From a virus: 35,592 nucleotides of DNA. The notes beneath the pieces are model-generated. The model was not told the origin of the DNA. It worked only from the letters and a program-made list of their open reading frames with translations, and did no database searches. A program made the translations under genes and the position numbers. The stretch covers positions 1 through 35,592 of the IMG/VR virus record IMGVR_UViG_3300047463_000144. One strand, given 5' to 3'. Shown here piece by piece: positions 29,859 through 35,592 of this stretch (its first letter is position 1; each line of letters opens with the position of its first letter).

Positions 29859-30593
29859 ATGAGCGAACTGGCTTTGGCCCCTCCGACGAAAGACGCCCTC
29901 GCGCGTGACGCGGTGCGGTGGTCGAACGAAGTCAAGTCTCTGACCATCACCGATGCAGACGGCTGCGTGCAGGCCAGCTACCTGCTGCGCTCCATCAAGG
30001 GTGTGCGTTCGGACATTCAGCGGTGGTTCGCGCCACACGTCGAAGGCGCGATGGAGACCAAGCGCAAGGCTGAAGCCGCCCGGAAGGCGCTGGTGGACGA
30101 GCAGGAGCGCATGGAAGCCCCGCTGGTTCACGCGGAGGGGCTGGTGAAGCGTGCGCTCCTCGCATGGGAGCAGGAGCAGGAGCGCGTCCGCCTCGCCGAG
30201 CAGGCTCGGTTGCAGTCCGAAGCGCAGCGTCTCGCTGAGGAGCAGACGCTGGCGGCGGCGGCTGAACTCGAGCTGCACGCCAACCGCACGGGGGATGTTG
30301 AGATGCTGGAGGAGGCGGAAGCCATTCTGGCCCAGCCGATCGATGCTCCGCCCGTGGTGGTCAAGGCGAGCCAGCCGAAGGTGCAGGGCATCACCTACCG
30401 AGACAACTGGACCGTCCACCCTGACGTGAATGTGCGCGTGCTGGCGGCGGCCGTGGCGAAGGGCGATGCGCCGGTCACGTTTCTGGTGCCGAACATGACC
30501 GCGCTGCGACAGTGGGCGAAGGCCACGCAGGGCAGTCAGTCGATGCCAGGTGTGCAGGTCATCAACGACCGGCAGATCGCTGCGCGGGGTTGA
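29859..30593 (+). CDS. Coiled-coil phage recombination-region protein
   Basis: The 244-residue protein starts KSLTITDADGCVQASYLLRS and IKGVRSDIQRWFAPHVEGAM, followed by a long charged helix (KRKAEAARKALVDEQERMEA; EQERVRLAEQARLQSEAQRL). It ends with a beta domain GITYRDNWTVHPDVNVRVLA. This type is common beside ssDNA-binding or annealing genes in phages (DUF1351-like in appearance). It could be a structural partner of the recombination machinery. The start ATG is well placed. Confidence 0.7.
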   Translation: MSELALAPPTKDALARDAVRWSNEVKSLTITDADGCVQASYLLRSIKGVRSDIQRWFAPHVEGAMETKRKAEAARKALVDEQERMEAPLVHAEGLVKRALLAWEQEQERVRLAEQARLQSEAQRLAEEQTLAAAAELELHANRTGDVEMLEEAEAILAQPIDAPPVVVKASQPKVQGITYRDNWTVHPDVNVRVLAAAVAKGDAPVTFLVPNMTALRQWAKATQGSQSMPGVQVINDRQIAARG

Positions 30594-30594
30594 C

Positions 30595-31005
30595 ATGGGG
30601 ATCGAGCTGCCGACCTTCGTGGGTACGGTCAACGAGCACGGGCAGCTCGACTTCGCACCGGCCGTGCGCGGGTTGATGCGGGCGCACCTGCTACGGATGA
30701 AGCCCGGCGCGCCAGTGGAAGTGACCCTAAAGCGGTGGCGTCAGAAGCGCAGCTCGAAGGCAAACCGCTATTACTTCGGGGTAGTCGTGCCGCTCATTGC
30801 GTCGCACTGCGGTTACGACCGGCAGGAGATGCACGAACTACTGGCGATGCGGTTCCTGCGCATTGCGGACGACCCTGTTACCGGCGCGCCTAGGCGGAAG
30901 TCGACTCCAGAGACCGAAAGTGACGAGTTTAGCGAGTACGTGAACCACTGCATCCAGTTCGCCAGCGAACTTGGCGTGGTGATTCCAGACGCGGAGGCGC
31001 GTTGA
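30595..31005 (+). CDS. Conserved phage protein of recombination region
   Basis: The 136-residue protein carries RSSKANRYYFGVVVPLIASH followed by CGYDRQEMHELLAMRFLRI and ESDEFSEYVNHCIQFASELG. This is the recognisable pattern of a widespread phage protein (RS..N.YY.GVV......GY...EMHE.L...FL) found near NinB/recombination genes; the catalytic role is not proven. The ATG lies one base after the previous stop. Confidence 0.7.
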   Translation: MGIELPTFVGTVNEHGQLDFAPAVRGLMRAHLLRMKPGAPVEVTLKRWRQKRSSKANRYYFGVVVPLIASHCGYDRQEMHELLAMRFLRIADDPVTGAPRRKSTPETESDEFSEYVNHCIQFASELGVVIPDAEAR

Positions 31006-31221
31006 GTGGGGATGTATCGCCAAAGTAACTGGGACGTGCCGGATCCGGGTTCACAGAACAGCCCGATACGCACCCATATCACGCTGCGCTGTACCGGTTG
31101 CCCGGCGACGTTCCACGACGGGGAGCCGACCTACTTGGCGCGTGCGGTCGCGCACCACCAGGCAACGGGCCACGACATCAGTGTCCGCGGTGTCGTGCAG
31201 AAGTGGATTCGCCAGCAGTAG
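31006..31221 (+). CDS. Small protein with Cys-x2-Cys and His residues
   Basis: The 71-residue product begins at a GTG next to the preceding stop (ATG at 31012 is an alternative). It contains THITLRCTGCPATFHDGEPT and LARAVAHHQATGHDISVRGV, with CxxC and HH/H residues that may form a zinc finger-like site. It is similar in size to other phage early regulators. No family is assigned. Confidence 0.6.
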   Translation: MGMYRQSNWDVPDPGSQNSPIRTHITLRCTGCPATFHDGEPTYLARAVAHHQATGHDISVRGVVQKWIRQQ

Positions 31222-31224
31222 CAG

Positions 31225-31253
31225 TGACCTCCGGCCAGCAGCGGCCGGTGTCA
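31225..31253 (+). other. Stem-loop in a 227-base gap
   Basis: CCGGCC (31231-31236) pairs with GGCCGG (31243-31248) around a six-base loop, extended outward by TGAC/GTCA with small internal mismatches. It lies just after the preceding stop, in a gap without a gene up to the ribosome-binding site near 31439. It could be a transcription pause, terminator or antitermination site. No T-run follows. The remaining gap holds no clear feature. Confidence 0.45.
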
Positions 31254-31448
31254 TCTGGGCGAAGTAGACGCACACGGTAGCCAATCCGGGAGCGCACGCG
31301 AGAACGACCAGATGACCCATAGGACAGCGGGGCGCGCGGTAGGGGCTGACTCCTGCGGCTGAAGCAAAGAGTACCGCGCAGGTCCGACCGTGGCGGGGCG
31401 AGTCGGCCACTGGAAACAACAATCCGACCGTTGAGGTCGAGGGAACCG

Positions 31449-32111
31449 ATGCAGACATACACAGTGACACTGACCGGGGAATCTCCGCTGCTGATGCACG
31501 CCGACGACCTGAAGTGGCGTGCAGAGGTGGAACGCTACCTAGCCGACCCACAGAACAAGCCGACGATCAAACCTGGCGATGATCGCACGCCCGCGTGGAA
31601 GTGGGTGGGGTACTGCTATCACGACGGCAAGCACCTCGGTATCCCGTCCGACAACCTGATGACGGTGCTCCGTGAGGGCGGCGCGAAAGTGCCCACGGGC
31701 AAGAAGGGCGGGACCTTCAAGCGCCAGTCGCAGAGCGGGCTGGTGGTCAACCAGATGATGTGGCCCATCGTGACCACGGCTGGTTTCGTGAAGTGGTCGG
31801 ATGTGTCTGCGTTGACGGCTGAGCGCGACTACGCCGCCCATGAAGCTGCAGCGGCGTCGCTGGGATTCGAACTCTTTGCCAAGACGGCAAAGGTCGGGAT
31901 GAGCAAGCATGTGCGCGTTCGTCCCCGCTTCAACGGTTGGAGCATCACAGGCACCATCACGGTTCTGGACGACAGCATCACGCCCAACATTTTCCAGTCG
32001 ATTCTGGACATGGCTGGCACCTACTGCGGGCTCGGTGACTGGCGGCCGTCGTCGCCAAGTAAGCCTGGTCCTTGGGGGCGGTTCAAGGCGGAACTGCAGG
32101 TGGCGCGATGA
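31449..32111 (+). CDS. Conserved phage protein (LTGESPLLMH family)
   Basis: The 220-residue protein has TVTLTGESPLLMHADDLKW, then PGDDRTPAWKWVGYCYHDGK, LGIPSDNLMTVLREGGAKVP, and KVGMSKHVRVRPRFNGWSIT and GLGDWRPSSPSKPGPWGRF. These are hallmarks of a widespread phage protein whose biochemical role is not established. The alternation of beta strands and RVRPRF suggests nucleic-acid binding. It is paired with the next gene by a four-base overlap, a recurrent pair. Confidence 0.75.
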   Translation: MQTYTVTLTGESPLLMHADDLKWRAEVERYLADPQNKPTIKPGDDRTPAWKWVGYCYHDGKHLGIPSDNLMTVLREGGAKVPTGKKGGTFKRQSQSGLVVNQMMWPIVTTAGFVKWSDVSALTAERDYAAHEAAAASLGFELFAKTAKVGMSKHVRVRPRFNGWSITGTITVLDDSITPNIFQSILDMAGTYCGLGDWRPSSPSKPGPWGRFKAELQVAR

Positions 32112-32572
32112 CGCTGCCACGGTTCGGCGGACTCCCGACGGACGTCGATGTTCGGGTGTTGCGTGATACCTACGGCGTGCCTGCGGTGGGTTGGTCTGCC
32201 GACTATGCCGATGTCGCCACGCTGATCAATGTCAGCGAGCGCAGCCATCGGTTTCGCACGGTGACGAATCGCTGGCGGCATCAGCTTCGACGCGAGCACA
32301 ACGTCTACATCGCCGCGAAGGATGGCCAGTTCTTCGCGCTGTCCTCGCCCGAACGCATCGACCACGGCAGCGCCAAGTTGCGAACAGCGGTGCGGTCTGC
32401 GCGGCAGGCACACACGGTGGTCGGGGCCACGGATCGCAGCGGTCTGAGCGATGAGCAGAAAGCTCGCGCCGATCACATTCTCATGACGACAACGACGGTG
32501 CTGCAGTCGGCACGGCTGCAGGCGAAGTCGCGCGTGCCGGTGCTGCCGGAAGGCGTGAAGACGGCGAACTAG
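32108..32572 (+). CDS. Conserved phage protein, partner of preceding gene
   Basis: The 154-residue protein contains SHRFRTVTNRWRHQLRREHN followed by YIAAKDGQFFALSSPERID and a helical C-terminus (SDEQKARADHILMTTTTVLQ). The N-R-W-R...RRE/H pattern with a downstream strand is conserved in phages. It directly precedes an unusual GGCNN pentamer array and may act on or through it. The role is unknown. It overlaps the preceding stop (ATGA). Confidence 0.7.
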   Translation: MTLPRFGGLPTDVDVRVLRDTYGVPAVGWSADYADVATLINVSERSHRFRTVTNRWRHQLRREHNVYIAAKDGQFFALSSPERIDHGSAKLRTAVRSARQAHTVVGATDRSGLSDEQKARADHILMTTTTVLQSARLQAKSRVPVLPEGVKTAN

Positions 32573-32578
32573 AACCAC

Positions 32579-32656
32579 GGCATGGCATGGGCAAGGCATG
32601 GACCGCGGCCCGGCAGGGCAAGGCACGGCTTGGCCGGGCATGGCGAGGCATGGGGG
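32579..32656. repeat. GGCNN pentanucleotide array
   Basis: About fifteen five-base units of the form GGCNN lie in this 78-base gap: two GGCAT, a G interruption, GGCAA, GGCAT, GGACC, a GC interruption, then GGCCC, GGCAG, GGCAA, GGCAC, GGCTT, GGCCG, GGCAT, GGCGA, GGCAT, GGGGG. A five-base period cannot preserve reading frame, so it is not coding. GG runs spaced by three bases form a two-quartet G-quadruplex motif. The last G-run serves as the ribosome-binding site of the next gene. Confidence 0.75.
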
Positions 32657-32666
32657 AGATAACTCA

Positions 32667-32801
32667 TTGGATCTGACATTGAAAATTGACGCAAGCGTCA
32701 TGCAGGCCGGGATTTTTGCGCTGTTGCTTGTCGGGTTTGTGGTCGGCGCCGCCTGCTACTACGGACTGCGGAAGGTGGATCTGTTTGCGCGGAGGTCGTG
32801 A
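32667..32801 (+). CDS. Small membrane protein, 44 residues
   Basis: GGGGGAG at 32652-32658 lies eight bases before the TTG at 32667. The product has an N-terminal DLTLKIDASVMQAG and then a membrane span (IFALLLVGFVVGAACYYGLR) with a short basic tail (KVDLFARRS). The frame extends upstream through the repeat array, but that part is repeat-derived and not protein-like. The stop overlaps the next ATG. Confidence 0.6.
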   Translation: MDLTLKIDASVMQAGIFALLLVGFVVGAACYYGLRKVDLFARRS

Positions 32802-33169
32802 TGGAGATGCCATTTCTCCCAGGTATTGAACTGCCACCCGTGCCAGCGTTGACACCACAGCAGCAGGCGAAGCGTGAACGTGACCGCATCTTGAAAGCAG
32901 CCGATGAAAAGGCGGGCGAAGCCTTCAGGAACGCCGCCAGAGCCTTCATTGTGGCCTATCTGGAGTCATACGGCCCAACGGCGGGCGAAGTGCTCGTGAA
33001 CGAGTGCCGGGCGGCAGGCATAGTTCCGAACAACGGCATGGACTCGAGAGCCTTCGGTGGCGTGTTCCTGCGCTTGTCAATGCGGAAGCAGATCTGTGTC
33101 TGCGGTCAGGTGCAGCGCACGAAGGGGCACCACACCGGGGGCGGCAACGTGTGGGGGCTGGTGAAGTAG
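32801..33169 (+). CDS. Conserved phage replication-region protein, 122 residues
   Basis: Charged N-terminal helix PQQQAKRERDRILKAADEKA, then RNAARAFIVAYLESYGPTAG, NECRAAGIVPNNGMDSRAFG, and a C-terminal QVQRTKGHHTGGGNVWGLVK. The pattern resembles winged-helix phage proteins encoded next to the replication initiator. It may be a replication accessory factor. The ATG at 32801 overlaps the previous stop; GTG at 32798 is an alternative. Confidence 0.65.
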   Translation: MEMPFLPGIELPPVPALTPQQQAKRERDRILKAADEKAGEAFRNAARAFIVAYLESYGPTAGEVLVNECRAAGIVPNNGMDSRAFGGVFLRLSMRKQICVCGQVQRTKGHHTGGGNVWGLVK

Positions 33170-33171
33170 TC

Positions 33172-33807
33172 ATGGCTGGCTTCACGAAGCTGTTCGCCTC
33201 GTTGCTCGCGTCTACCGTCTGGCGCGAGGACGACAAGGTGCGGATCGTCTGGATCACGCTGCTGGCGATGGCGGACCAGGACGGCGTGGCTGAAGGGTCA
33301 GTGCCAGGTATCGCAGACCTCGCGCGTGTGTCGCTGGACGACTGCGAACGAGCGTTGACGAAGCTGCAACAGCCCGATCATTACTCTCGGTCACATGATT
33401 ACGAGGGGCGGCGCATCCAAGCGGTAGACGGCGGATTCCGCGTGCTGAATCACACCAAATACCGCGCCAAGTTGAGCAAAGACGAGCGGCGAGAGTATCG
33501 CCGGAAGTGGGTGGCTGACCGTCGCGCGGAAGGTTTCTGTGAACACGGCGTGAACACTCGTGAACACGGCGTGAACAGTTGTGAACGGTGTGAACACAAG
33601 CAGAAGCAGAAGCAGAAGCAGAAGAAATACAAGAACCCCCCTAACCCCCCTAAAGGGGGGCGTGCGAAAAAGCCGACGAGAGACGAACGACAAACAGCGG
33701 AACGCCTGATCAAGCACGCCTTCGGTTGCACGCACATCCCACGGTGCGCGAACCACGAAGCCTGTGTGCTGTTGGTGGTGCAGGGACTGCGGGAGCGGGC
33801 GTCGTGA
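33172..33807 (+). CDS. Replication initiator, O-like winged-helix protein
   Basis: The 211-residue protein starts FTKLFASLLASTVWREDDKV and continues with RIVWITLLAMADQDGVAEGS, VPGIADLARVSLDDCERALT and YEGRRIQAVDGGFRVLNHTK, the winged-helix N-terminal pattern of phage replication organisers (lambda O-like/DnaD-like). The central linker is highly repetitive (EHGVN repeats, KQKQKQKQK, NPPNPPKGG), encoded by iteron DNA. A C-terminal helical domain (LIKHAFGCTHIPRCANHEAC) follows. It would bind the origin in its own gene and recruit a helicase. Confidence 0.8.
   Translation: MAGFTKLFASLLASTVWREDDKVRIVWITLLAMADQDGVAEGSVPGIADLARVSLDDCERALTKLQQPDHYSRSHDYEGRRIQAVDGGFRVLNHTKYRAKLSKDERREYRRKWVADRRAEGFCEHGVNTREHGVNSCERCEHKQKQKQKQKKYKNPPNPPKGGRAKKPTRDERQTAERLIKHAFGCTHIPRCANHEACVLLVVQGLRERAS
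33539..33621. repeat. Iteron cluster and purine repeat; candidate origin
   Basis: GTGAAC begins at 33539, 33550, 33560, 33571, 33581 and 33590: six direct repeats, most continuing as ACxx, with spacing 11, 10, 11, 10 and 9 bases, close to one DNA turn. Four AAGCAG copies (33598-33621) follow, then an A-rich stretch and two C6 blocks with a G6 partner (33636-33660). The layout inside the initiator gene matches lambda-type origins. The spacers fit the reading frame, so amino-acid repeats result. Confidence 0.75.
33645..33660. other. C6/G6 hairpin in replication gene
   Basis: CCCCCC, TAAA and GGGGGG form a six-base-pair stem with a four-base loop. A second C6 block at 33636-33641 could pair with the same G6 in a slipped form. 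It encodes part of NPPNPPKGG. Located right after the iterons and purine repeats, it may be part of the origin or a translational regulator of the C-terminal domain. Confidence 0.55.
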
Positions 33808-34238
33808 GTACGAACAAAGTTGTGATGACCTGTCAGCACGAGGCCTGCGGGCAGTTGTTCCTCGGGCGCTCAGAGCGTTCTCGCTTTTGTTCGCTGGTTT
33901 GCCGGCACGCCGCGAAGCGCATCACGTTGACATGCGCTGGCGTTGGCTGTGGCAAGCCGTTCACGGTGAAACGCAGCGTAACCCGTGGCGATCGTCCGCG
34001 GCGGTTCTGTTCTCGGGCTTGTGCGTGCCGCACGAGCTTGACACCGAAATCGACCTTTGAGGCTAGAAGCCGAGGGGGGCGCAAGGGTTCAGAAACGCGC
34101 TTTGGCTGGTTCTGGAAACAGGCCATGCAGAAGTGCGAGCACCTGACCAAGCAGGAAGCCTTCGCGTGGGGCTACAAGCTCGGCTACTACCGAAAGACAC
34201 GGAAGATCGCCCGCGAGCGGGCCAAGGCGGCGGCATGA
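33804..34238 (+). CDS. Zinc-finger protein with two Cys clusters, 144 residues
   Basis: The protein contains two similar zinc motifs: TCQHEACGQLFLGRSERSR then FCSLVC, and TCAGVGCGKPFTVKRSVT then RRFCSRAC. Each has C..x4-5..C...FCSxxC, typical of treble-clef-like small zinc domains in phages. The basic C-terminus (KQAMQKCEHLTKQEAFAWGY) ends with KIARERAKAAA. Probably a nucleic-acid-binding protein of the replication region. GTG overlaps the preceding stop. Confidence 0.65.
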   Translation: MSTNKVVMTCQHEACGQLFLGRSERSRFCSLVCRHAAKRITLTCAGVGCGKPFTVKRSVTRGDRPRRFCSRACACRTSLTPKSTFEARSRGGRKGSETRFGWFWKQAMQKCEHLTKQEAFAWGYKLGYYRKTRKIARERAKAAA

Positions 34239-34447
34239 CGGACGCACGACGGGAGAAGGTGCGCGCGTGGGTCAAGGCACGGGCGCTGCGCTGGAAGTTG
34301 GCTGGCGGCTGTGCGTGCTGCGGCAAGAAGACCGGGACCAACCGGAACACCGGTAAGCCCTACGCGCGCTGCCTGAAACATCGGCTGTCGGAATGTGCGA
34401 AGCAGACGGCCCGCTACCACCGACGCAAAGCCCAGGTGGCGGCATGA
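34235..34447 (+). CDS. Small Cys-rich protein, 70 residues
   Basis: After a basic helix (REKVRAWVKARALRWKLAGG) the protein has GCACCGKKTG and then YARCLKHRLSECAKQTARYH, with at least four cysteines plus His, suggesting one zinc site. The end is basic. It overlaps the preceding stop (ATGA) and the following start, so it is a tightly coupled gene. The function is unknown. Confidence 0.65.
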   Translation: MTDARREKVRAWVKARALRWKLAGGCACCGKKTGTNRNTGKPYARCLKHRLSECAKQTARYHRRKAQVAA

Positions 34448-34704
34448 GTTTCCGCAAGAACGGCGCAGGCGGGAAGCGAGACACGGCGGAAGGGCCGATT
34501 GTCGAGGCTCTGAGGGGGCTAGGTTGCAAAGTGCGCTTCCTGTCAGGACGTGGGAACCCTGACCTCCTTGTGAAGTCGCCATCGGGCCGCTGGGTTCCTC
34601 TGGAGGTGAAATCCGACAAGGCGGGCTACACCCCGAACCAGGACCCCAACAACTGGCCCACGGTCAGGACGGCTAACGAGGCGATTACTGAGGTGTTTCG
34701 CTAA
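34444..34704 (+). CDS. VRR-NUC-like nuclease, 86 residues
   Basis: The short protein has the PD-(D/E)xK pattern of VRR-NUC endonucleases: an early Glu in TAEGPIVEALRG, D40 in GRGNPDLLV, and E54-x-K56 in WVPLEVKSD, followed by TPNQ. Such stand-alone phage domains act as Holliday-junction or structure-specific nucleases in replication and recombination. The ATG overlaps the previous stop (ATGA). Confidence 0.8.
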   Translation: MSFRKNGAGGKRDTAEGPIVEALRGLGCKVRFLSGRGNPDLLVKSPSGRWVPLEVKSDKAGYTPNQDPNNWPTVRTANEAITEVFR

Positions 34705-35132
34705 TGGGCATCTTCGACAATCTCCCAACGTTAGACCAAACCCCCCGCGGCGGCTGGCGCGTGAAAAACCCGGAACCGACCAGGCTCGAGAAGCGCGCGG
34801 CGGACATCCGCGACGAACGCAAAGAAGAAGCGGGCTGGCGAAAAGCCGTGTGGAAACGCGACGGCGGCTGCTGTCGGTGGTGCCATCGGAGTGTTGAGAA
34901 GTGCTTGGACCTGAAGCCGACGCGCGGCGAAGTGCATCACATCTCTGGCCGTGTCGTTAAGGCAATTCGCTGGGATGCCAGAAATGGGGCGTTGTTGTGC
35001 GCGACGTGTCATGAGCGGCTAACTGGGAAGGTAGCCGAGAAGCACGTTATCGAGTCACGACACACATTCACGGTGGATGGCGTGAGCTACATCGATGGGT
35101 CCAAGCGGCTCAAGTTCACGCGAGTGGCCTAA
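34704..35132 (+). CDS. HNH endonuclease, second copy
   Basis: The 142-residue protein contains an HNH domain: C57 and C60 (CCRWC), H78/H79 in GEVHHISGR, N94 in ARNGALLCATCHERL, with C99 and C102. The basic N-terminal region has RLEKRAADIRDERKEEAGWR. It is not close in sequence to the HNH encoded at 2658. Its role may be DNA processing or homing-like nicking in the early region. The ATG overlaps the VRR-NUC stop. Confidence 0.85.
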   Translation: MGIFDNLPTLDQTPRGGWRVKNPEPTRLEKRAADIRDERKEEAGWRKAVWKRDGGCCRWCHRSVEKCLDLKPTRGEVHHISGRVVKAIRWDARNGALLCATCHERLTGKVAEKHVIESRHTFTVDGVSYIDGSKRLKFTRVA

Positions 35133-35144
35133 TGCGGAGTACCC

Positions 35145-35318
35145 ATGTCACCCAAGCAACCCTGCCGGAACTGTCGCGAGAAGTGGGCGAACGACAAGGG
35201 CGGCCTGTGTCGGGCGTGTCTCAGGGCGACGGGCGACACCAGGACGACGCGGGAGATCCAGCGGGACGAGTCGAGGAGTACCGGATCGTGCTCTACCGGC
35301 ACCACTGCGAAGCCTTGA
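35145..35318 (+). CDS. Small zinc-ribbon protein, 57 residues
   Basis: The N-terminal half has PCRNCREKWANDKGGLCRAC, a clear CxxC...CxxC zinc knuckle. After TREIQRDESR the frame becomes a Ser/Thr-rich, less protein-like tail. The next open frame (-1 relative) carries a good helical sequence starting near 35270, so these two may be one protein in another version of the phage. The ATG follows the HNH stop by 12 bases. Confidence 0.5.
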   Translation: MSPKQPCRNCREKWANDKGGLCRACLRATGDTRTTREIQRDESRSTGSCSTGTTAKP

Positions 35319-35422
35319 TCGCAGGCGTGGTCCCCGAGGACGTGCAGGCGGCGGCGCGGGACTGCCTGACGGCGCTGCACGAGACACCGGCCGAGTCGGT
35401 CAGACGGTGGAGGCGACGATGA
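35288..35422 (+). CDS. Small helical protein, 44 residues
   Basis: GAGGAG (35273-35278) lies nine bases before the GTG at 35288, giving a product LYRHHCEALIAGVVPEDVQA and ARDCLTALHETPAESVRRWR. The open frame extends upstream, overlapping the zinc-ribbon gene, with protein-like sequence only from about VEEYRIVLYRHH on. Either this is a separately initiated gene, or it is the C-terminal half of the zinc-ribbon protein separated by a frame change. It overlaps the next ATG. Confidence 0.45.
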   Translation: MLYRHHCEALIAGVVPEDVQAAARDCLTALHETPAESVRRWRRR

Positions 35423-35592
35423 GTCATCCCCTCGACGGTACCTACTCCCCAGACGCGGAAGACTTCGCCGAACGGATCGCGATTGTTATGGAGGGTTGCA
35501 CGGTAGACGCGAAGGAAGCCGAACGGCTGGTGCTGGAACAGCGCATGGAAGCCCGCCGACAGAAACCCTCTGGGGGTGGGATGCTCCTGGCG
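35419..35592 (+). CDS. 5' part of a gene cut by the window edge
   Basis: The ATG overlaps the preceding TGA (ATGA). The visible 58 residues read SHPLDGTYSPDAEDFAERIA then VMEGCTVDAKEAERLVLEQR and a basic end with QKPSGGG. This is a helical, acidic-basic small protein of no recognised family. If the window is circular, frame 1 at the left edge continues it to a stop at 61-63, giving a protein of 78 residues. Confidence 0.6.
   Translation, partial: MSHPLDGTYSPDAEDFAERIAIVMEGCTVDAKEAERLVLEQRMEARRQKPSGGGMLLA

Noticed and set aside
31051-31551. 166-codon minus-strand frame across the 31222-31448 gap
   Set aside because: It overlaps two + strand genes at its ends, lacks domain features and would run against the early operon.
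32579-32656. Possible CRISPR-like or iteron array in the GGCNN region
   Set aside because: The unit is only five bases with no spacers of CRISPR size and no palindromic repeat; it is a pentamer array.
1-35592. tRNA genes, rRNA, CRISPR arrays or insertion sequences
   Set aside because: No cloverleaf-like tRNA arms, ribosomal sequence, regular repeat-spacer pattern or transposase with terminal repeats was recognised on reading.

Overview
The window reads as the essentially complete genome of a temperate, long-tailed (siphovirus-like) phage of the HK97 head-gene type, about 35.6 kb and GC-rich. Nearly every gene lies on the + strand, start and stop codons overlap repeatedly (GTGA and ATGA), GTG starts are common, and Shine-Dalgarno-like GGAGG/GGAAAGG motifs precede several genes. 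The host cannot be named from the sequence. A high-GC bacterium using Shine-Dalgarno initiation is likely, and Sec-type signal peptides on two late proteins show export matters. Both window ends cut genes in the same + strand block. Each phage module occurs once, so the window may be a circular or circularly permuted genome opened inside that block.

Layout: 1-3005 ends the early/middle block (DNA methyltransferase-like protein, DUF5675 protein, small membrane and coiled-coil proteins, an excisionase-like HTH protein, a truncated GIY-YIG-like fragment, an HNH endonuclease). 3006-3108 is a non-coding candidate cos region. 3109-9159 is packaging and capsid: small and large terminase, portal, prohead protease, a Mu Com-like zinc protein, a small zinc protein and the HK97-type major capsid protein behind a structured leader. 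9239-11631 holds decoration and connector genes. An inserted methyltransferase/glycosyltransferase pair follows (11624-13200). The tail module runs from 13225 to 20082: tail tube, assembly chaperone with a textbook A AAA AAC -1 frameshift site, tape measure, hub-like protein, fibre-like protein and a beta-helix tailspike carrying a signal peptide. 20130-25697 holds membrane/secreted lysis-region candidates, several virion-type beta proteins, a holin candidate and two zinc-ribbon proteins.

The only leftward block (25952-27903) is the lysogeny cassette: tyrosine integrase, a small membrane protein and a CI-like repressor. A Cro-like gene diverges from it at 27934 with a plausible promoter and a palindromic operator. 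The early region to the right (28212-35592) contains small regulators, a protein with an SSB-like DDDIPF tail, recombination-region genes of unknown function, an O-like replication initiator whose gene contains six helically phased iterons, an HNH nuclease, a VRR-NUC-like nuclease and many small zinc proteins.

The most interesting non-standard signals are: the GGCNN pentanucleotide array at 32579-32656; the iteron cluster inside the replication gene; the Com-like protein next to a capsid mRNA leader able to fold over its ribosome-binding site; paired direct repeats flanking the integrase 3' end; and two apparent frame breaks in the lysogeny cassette. No canonical endolysin was recognised.
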